NCBI RefSeq assembly: GCF_030068475.1 | Contig: NZ_JAQOSP010000147.1 | Location: 23,867-87,866, forward strand | Direction: 5' to 3' | DNA length: 64,000 bases | From: Roseofilum acuticapitatum BLCC-M154 | GTDB lineage: Bacteria; Cyanobacteriota; Cyanobacteriia; Cyanobacteriales; Desertifilaceae | In this document: positions 60,514-64,000 of the stretch, piece by piece | Numbering within the stretch: position 1 is the first letter of the stretch | Layout: each line of letters starts with the position of its first letter | The notes under the pieces: generated by a model | What the model was told of the DNA's origin: nothing | What the model saw: only the letters and a program-made list of their open reading frames with translations | Databases searched by the model: none | Program-made: the position numbers and the translations under genes

Positions 60514-61083
60514 TTAATTAATCCCCGCATCTTCGTACAATTGCTCAAAAGACACCTCTAATCCCAAACTCTGTAGCGCAAACGTTCCCGAATCTGGAGC
60601 ATAAGATTGAAAAGACCACTCTTGTTTGCCATTGCGCCGAAAAATATCTACTCGCTGCTGTTTCGCGTTCACTAGCACATATTCTTCCAACGTCTCCAAG
60701 GTTTGATAATCATTAAATTTATCCCCGCGATCAAACCCTTCCGTACCGGGAGATAACACCTCCACAATTAATTTAGGAAATCGCTTATACACCGGAGTTT
60801 CTCGATCTCTGGGATCGCAAGTAACCATCAAATCGGGATAATAAAACCGATTTGATGCGTCTAAACGCGCCTTGACATCGGTAAAATAGACCTGACAATC
60901 CTTTCCGCGTAAATGATTCCGAATCAAAAACACTAAATTTAAGCCAATAACATTATGGCTATCTGTACCGCCTGACATGGCATACATTTGACCATCAATA
61001 TATTCATGTCTGATGGCATTCTTCTCTTCGATCTCCAGATAGTCTTCTGGACTGATAAAATAGGATTTAGAGAGCGCAACCAT
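60514..61083 (-). CDS. Uma2-family (DUF820) PD-(D/E)XK protein
   Basis: A 189-residue restriction-endonuclease-like protein. The family start ISPEDYLEIEEKNAIRHEYI, the DGQMYAMSGGTDSHN motif, the core VKARLDASNRFYYPDLMVTC with YYPD, and PKLIVEVLSPGTEGFDRGDK with EV-S-pattern are diagnostic for Uma2/DUF820. These are very numerous in cyanobacteria; their DNA targets and roles are unknown. It converges on the membrane-protein gene. Confidence 0.9.
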   Translation of the reverse strand: MVALSKSYFISPEDYLEIEEKNAIRHEYIDGQMYAMSGGTDSHNVIGLNLVFLIRNHLRGKDCQVYFTDVKARLDASNRFYYPDLMVTCDPRDRETPVYKRFPKLIVEVLSPGTEGFDRGDKFNDYQTLETLEEYVLVNAKQQRVDIFRRNGKQEWSFQSYAPDSGTFALQSLGLEVSFEQLYEDAGIN

Positions 61084-61171
61084 AATTCCTACTCGTTCCT
61101 AGCTTACTCTGTCTTAGACTCGCGTCTGTTCCTAGTTTAACCGATCGCCCCATCTCCCCCACGAAGCAACC

Positions 61172-61231
61172 GGCGCAGGTTCACAAAAGTTACCCATGGA
61201 ATTTTTATCTCTTGGTGAACCTGCCCCTACA
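61172..61231. repeat. interspersed repeat related to 54276-54333
   Basis: Starts GGCGCAGGTTCACAAAAGTT and ends TTGGTGAACCTGCCCCTACA, so the ends are inverted repeats of each other. It lies in the 189-bp gap before the kinase. It shares its ends and part of its interior with the copy at 54276-54333. Confidence 0.75.
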
Positions 61232-61272
61232 GGTACAATACAAAAACATCCTTTGAATTTTGAATTGAATCC

Positions 61273-63102
61273 ATGAGCTACTGTCTCAACCCGGAGTGTT
61301 CCCAACCCCAAAATCCGCCCCAAACCCAATTTTGTCTCAATTGTGGGTCAACTTTGGGGTTACTCAAAGGACGCTATCAGGTGGATCAGCTCATCTCCAA
61401 TACCAGTGGATGCGCTCGCACCTATTTAGCTCTGGATCGGGAAAGGGGGGATGCAAAATGTGCGATTAAACACTTGGTTCCCCTGCCGGAGGTGAAAGGA
61501 AATCCTGAGCTTTACCAAAAGGCGATCGCCTTGTTTGAACAGGAAGCCGAACGGCTCACCCATCTAGATACCCATCCGCAAATCCCCAGTTTATGGGACT
61601 TTTTCCAAGAAGCCAACCAACGCTATTTGGTGCAAGAGTTTATCCCTGGGCAGAATTTAGCCCAATGTTTGCAGCAAAATGGGCCCTTTACAGAAGCTCA
61701 AATTCGCAACTTACTGCAAGGACTCCTACCGGTGCTGCAATTTATCCATAACCGGCAAATTATTCACCGGGATATTAAACCGGCAAACTTGATGCTCCGA
61801 CAGGGATTAGAATCGGTTCCAGAAGGGTTTGTGCTGATTGATTTTGGCATTTCTAAACAACTGGCGCAAACCCTGATCGCGCAGACGGGGACGGTAGGCA
61901 TTGGCACACAAGGCTATGCTCCCTTAGAACAAATGCTGACGGGTAAAACCTATCCAGCTAGTGATTTGTATAGCTTGGGAGTGACCTGTTTGTGTCTGCT
62001 CACGGGAATGGAACCCGATCGCCTCTATGATCCCAGTCAAGGGCGCTGGTTATGGCGAGAAAGCCAATTACAGGGCAAGCCGATCAGTGAGAATCTGGGG
62101 GGAGTGTTGGATAAATTGACTCAGGTGGCGATCGGCGATCGCTATCAATCTGCCCAAGCTGCCCTTCAGGATCTCAACAGCAGTCCCTATAACTGCCCCC
62201 CCCTGACTCAACCTTCAGAAGAGGATGCTGAATTCTTGGACGCACCGCCCCTAGTGGTGGCTAAACTGGGGGTGGCTAACTATCGCACCCTGAATGAGGC
62301 GATAAAAAATGCTCTTCCCTATACGATTATTAAAGTCCGTGCCGGTTTTTATGCCGAAAGTCTACGGATCGATAAACCGTTGCAAATTATCGGTGAAGGG
62401 AATAAGGAAGATATCATTATTGAGAGTCAATTGGCTCCTTGTGTGCGGATAACAGGCGATCGCGCTCTGATTCGTGGTGTCACCTTTCACTATCACAACT
62501 GGACGCAAATTCACCGGGCCGACTCCCTCGGTTGCTTCATCGGTCAACGTCTCCATAATCCCTATGCCATCTCTATCACCAACGGCAACCTCACCCTAGA
62601 AGAATGTAAGATTCACGCCACGGGACTGGCTAATGTTTACATTGAAGGCAAAAACACCAATGTTACTCTACGCCGATGTGAAATGACTGGAGACCCCCAA
62701 TATGGGGTTTGGATGACCCAATATAGCCGCTCTAGCTTAGAATTTTGCCAGATTTCCGGCCAGAGGATTGGCATTAAAATCGATCGCCATGCTGAAGCGA
62801 ATTTAGAACATTGCCAGATTTCCCAAATGAGTCGGGAGGGCATTTTGGTATCTGAAGGAGGTCAGGGTAGCGCTTCTTTCTGCGAGATTTTCCAAAATGG
62901 CGGCCGAGGTGTACAAATCAACAAACAGAGTAATCTGAGTTTGAAACACTGTCGGTTATATGGCAACCAAAAACAAGGCATTCATGTGGCTTCTAATGGT
63001 GCAGGGCCGATAGAACAGTGCGATCTGCGGGGGAATGAAGGGGGCCCCTGGTGGATTGCTCCCCGGTGCGCGATCGCTCGTCGCGGTAATATTGAAAGCT
63101 AG
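61273..63102 (+). CDS. Ser/Thr protein kinase fused to a right-handed beta-helix
   Basis: A 609-residue protein. It starts with a zinc ribbon (CLNPEC, CLNC, residues 4-24). A Hanks-type kinase follows: K66 in CAIKHL, HRDIKPANLM (165-174), DFG at 190-192 and GTQGYAPLEQ. After about residue 320 comes a long right-handed beta-helix with NosD/pectate-lyase-like repeats (VRAGFYAESLRIDKPLQIIG, LEHCQISQMSREGILVSEGG). No transmembrane segment is seen, so it is cytosolic. The beta-helix may bind a carbohydrate or protein ligand that controls the kinase (inference). Confidence 0.88.
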   Translation: MSYCLNPECSQPQNPPQTQFCLNCGSTLGLLKGRYQVDQLISNTSGCARTYLALDRERGDAKCAIKHLVPLPEVKGNPELYQKAIALFEQEAERLTHLDTHPQIPSLWDFFQEANQRYLVQEFIPGQNLAQCLQQNGPFTEAQIRNLLQGLLPVLQFIHNRQIIHRDIKPANLMLRQGLESVPEGFVLIDFGISKQLAQTLIAQTGTVGIGTQGYAPLEQMLTGKTYPASDLYSLGVTCLCLLTGMEPDRLYDPSQGRWLWRESQLQGKPISENLGGVLDKLTQVAIGDRYQSAQAALQDLNSSPYNCPPLTQPSEEDAEFLDAPPLVVAKLGVANYRTLNEAIKNALPYTIIKVRAGFYAESLRIDKPLQIIGEGNKEDIIIESQLAPCVRITGDRALIRGVTFHYHNWTQIHRADSLGCFIGQRLHNPYAISITNGNLTLEECKIHATGLANVYIEGKNTNVTLRRCEMTGDPQYGVWMTQYSRSSLEFCQISGQRIGIKIDRHAEANLEHCQISQMSREGILVSEGGQGSASFCEIFQNGGRGVQINKQSNLSLKHCRLYGNQKQGIHVASNGAGPIEQCDLRGNEGGPWWIAPRCAIARRGNIES

Positions 63103-63174
63103 AGCAAACTGGCGATTAGGGGAAAGCGTAGTTTAAGATATTCACAGAAATTCCATCAGTTGACTTGATGTTTC

Positions 63175-63624
63175 ATGCTTAACTCTTTAGCTACTTCAGG
63201 TAGCGGTATTCGTTTCGTCTTTAGCCTGTTCATGGCGATCGGTCTTCAGACCGCAGCTCAAGCCCAATCCGACATTTATAATCCCAAGCCATTACCTACG
63301 AGCAATGAAATTACTGATACCCTCTCCCAAAAAGATATTCCTACGGGTCAAGGAGGGTTTGCACGGGATTATATCGTTCAGTTAAATGAAGGCGATAATG
63401 TAGTTATTGATCTCTATTCCGATCAGTTTGATACCATTGTTACCCTACTGGCCAATGATGGGACTACAGTTGCTGAAAATGATGATGGCCCCGATGGCAG
63501 TACCAATTCCTTGCTGTTTGCCCGGATTACCAAGGCCGGTAGCTATGTTGTCCGGGTGCGTGCTTTTGGAGAAACGGCTGGAGGAGAGTTTAACTTGAAG
63601 TTGACTCGCTTACGCCCAATTTAA
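63175..63624 (+). CDS. secreted PPC-domain protein
   Basis: A 149-residue protein with a signal peptide (hydrophobic FVFSLFMAIGLQTAA, cleavage near AQA-QS) and one pre-peptidase C-terminal (PPC) beta-sandwich: RDYIVQLNEGDNVVIDLYSD, FDTIVTLLANDGTTVAENDD, SLLFARITKAGSYVVRVRAF. Such domains are found at the ends of secreted proteases; as a stand-alone domain it is probably a periplasmic binding module. It starts 72 bp after the kinase. Confidence 0.8.
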   Translation: MLNSLATSGSGIRFVFSLFMAIGLQTAAQAQSDIYNPKPLPTSNEITDTLSQKDIPTGQGGFARDYIVQLNEGDNVVIDLYSDQFDTIVTLLANDGTTVAENDDGPDGSTNSLLFARITKAGSYVVRVRAFGETAGGEFNLKLTRLRPI

Positions 63625-63676
63625 ACCAGTGGGGGAAGGCGATCGCCTTTCCCATCAAAATTCCCTCTCCAGGGGA

Positions 63677-63706
63677 TTGACAATCGAAAGATTTTCGTGT
63701 TACGTT
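63677..63706 (+). promoter_or_regulatory. promoter of tRNA-Phe
   Basis: TTGACA (63677-63682) is a perfect -35. After 18 bp TACGTT (63701-63706) is an acceptable -10. The expected start, near 63713, lies 13 bp before the mature tRNA. Confidence 0.6.
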
Positions 63707-63725
63707 AGTTAAGCATTGAAAATAA

Positions 63726-63798
<73 letters not shown>

Positions 63799-63805
63799 TC
63801 ATAGA

Positions 63806-63828
63806 AAAGTCTTTTGTTTCAAGACTTT
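63806..63828 (+). terminator. candidate terminator after tRNA-Phe
   Basis: AAAGTCTT (63806-63813) and AAGACTTT (63821-63828) form an 8-bp stem with a 7-nt loop, 8 bp after the tRNA end. The T tract is only within the stem, so it is a weak candidate. Confidence 0.4.
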
Positions 63829-63833
63829 CATCC

Positions 63834-63858
63834 CCGACACGAGGATTTACGTCCTCTG
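63834..63858 (-). repeat. inverted partial copy of the tRNA-Phe anticodon arm
   Basis: Reverse-complemented, 63834-63858 reads CAGAGGAC, GTAA, then ATCCTCGTGTCGG. This is nearly identical to tRNA-Phe 63750-63775 (anticodon stem, loop and variable region) apart from the loop. It is followed by two short direct repeats TGCCTAAA. Confidence 0.75.
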
Positions 63859-63925
63859 TCCCTGCCTAAAATCTGCCTAAATCCACCATAACACCCCCCA
63901 TAATGGATAGGTTTCAATGGGCTAA

Positions 63926-63950
63926 AAATGGGCAATTCTCTTGCCCATTT
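63926..63950 (-). terminator. terminator of a minus-strand gene entering from the right
   Basis: AAATGGGCAA (63926-63935) and TTGCCCATTT (63941-63950) form a perfect 10-bp stem with a 5-nt loop. On the minus strand it is followed by TTAGCC. It probably ends a gene or RNA that lies beyond the right edge; one frame would read AKVI and stop at about 63984. The gene itself cannot be identified. Confidence 0.45.
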
Positions 63951-64000
63951 GTCGGGTTAGCTACAGCAGCCACTATTGGCGTGCTTAAATAACTTTTGCT

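Overview
The window comes from a cyanobacterial chromosome, most likely a filamentous, non-heterocystous one (inferred, not proven). The evidence is the very frequent HIP1 octamer GCGATCGC, the cyanobacteria/plastid-only genes (ndhN, ldpA, a Ycf45-type ATPase, a cruA-like lycopene cyclase, DUF1830, DUF4079), a perfect HLR1 (RpaB-type) box, and several families of short palindromic and heptameric repeats. No rRNA, CRISPR array or intact transposase is visible.

Layout. (1) 1-13.9 kb, minus strand: the fused S10-spc-alpha ribosomal operon in cyanobacterial order, rplC-D-W-B, rpsS, rplV, rpsC, rplP, rpmC, rpsQ, rplN-X-E, rpsH, rplF-R, rpsE, rplO, secY, adk, infA, rpmJ, rpsM, rpsK, rpoA. It lacks rpsN, rpmD and map. 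It starts from a well-formed promoter at about 13.82 kb followed by a strongly structured leader of about 0.3 kb. (2) 14.0-17.2 kb, minus strand: a STAND NTPase with TPR repeats, translationally coupled to a RelE/ParE-type toxin and an antitoxin. (3) 17.8-24.5 kb, plus strand: ndhN, a VWA protein and its low-complexity neighbour, ldpA, a Ycf45-like ATPase, tRNA-Ser(GGA), a cupin and a PhyH-type dioxygenase. (4) 24.9-32.3 kb: a giant NACHT protein with 11 nearly identical 34-residue HEAT-like units, an Rpn-family nuclease, and recQ. (5) 32.6-53.3 kb: mostly core genes, including icd, a subtilase, BolA plus CGFS glutaredoxin, a response regulator, membrane proteins, a cobalamin/radical-SAM enzyme, DICT-HD and pentapeptide proteins, a hybrid kinase, rpmG, rpsR, an RNase II/R enzyme and cruA. 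(6) 53.4-54.1 kb: a small gene under a perfect-consensus promoter with an HLR1 box, then rnpB. (7) 54.2-61.2 kb: a repeat-rich accessory island with TPR-CHAT protease, MazF-type toxin-antitoxin, a two-gene unit encoding a small helical protein and a CorA-topology membrane protein, and a Uma2 nuclease. (8) 61.3-64 kb: a Ser/Thr kinase fused to a right-handed beta-helix, a secreted PPC-domain protein, tRNA-Phe and an inverted partial copy of its anticodon arm.

How the parts relate. The core blocks cover translation, secretion, photosynthetic electron transport, light/redox signalling and Fe-S or redox handling. The accessory loci share a theme: signal-transducing NTPases or proteases with repetitive sensor domains (TPR or HEAT at about 102-120 bp period) sit next to toxins, nucleases or membrane proteins, as in conflict/immunity or regulated cell-death modules. 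Three candidates deserve follow-up: the STAND-toxin-antitoxin operon (14.0-17.2 kb), the NACHT-HEAT array plus Rpn nuclease (24.9-30.0 kb), and the overlapping pair at 58.5-60.5 kb, for which I recognise no family. Short repeats are a second theme: a 123-bp TA-flanked MITE in two copies, a second MITE-like element, four heptamer arrays of exactly four units each, and palindromes inserted in frame inside the CHAT protease gene.
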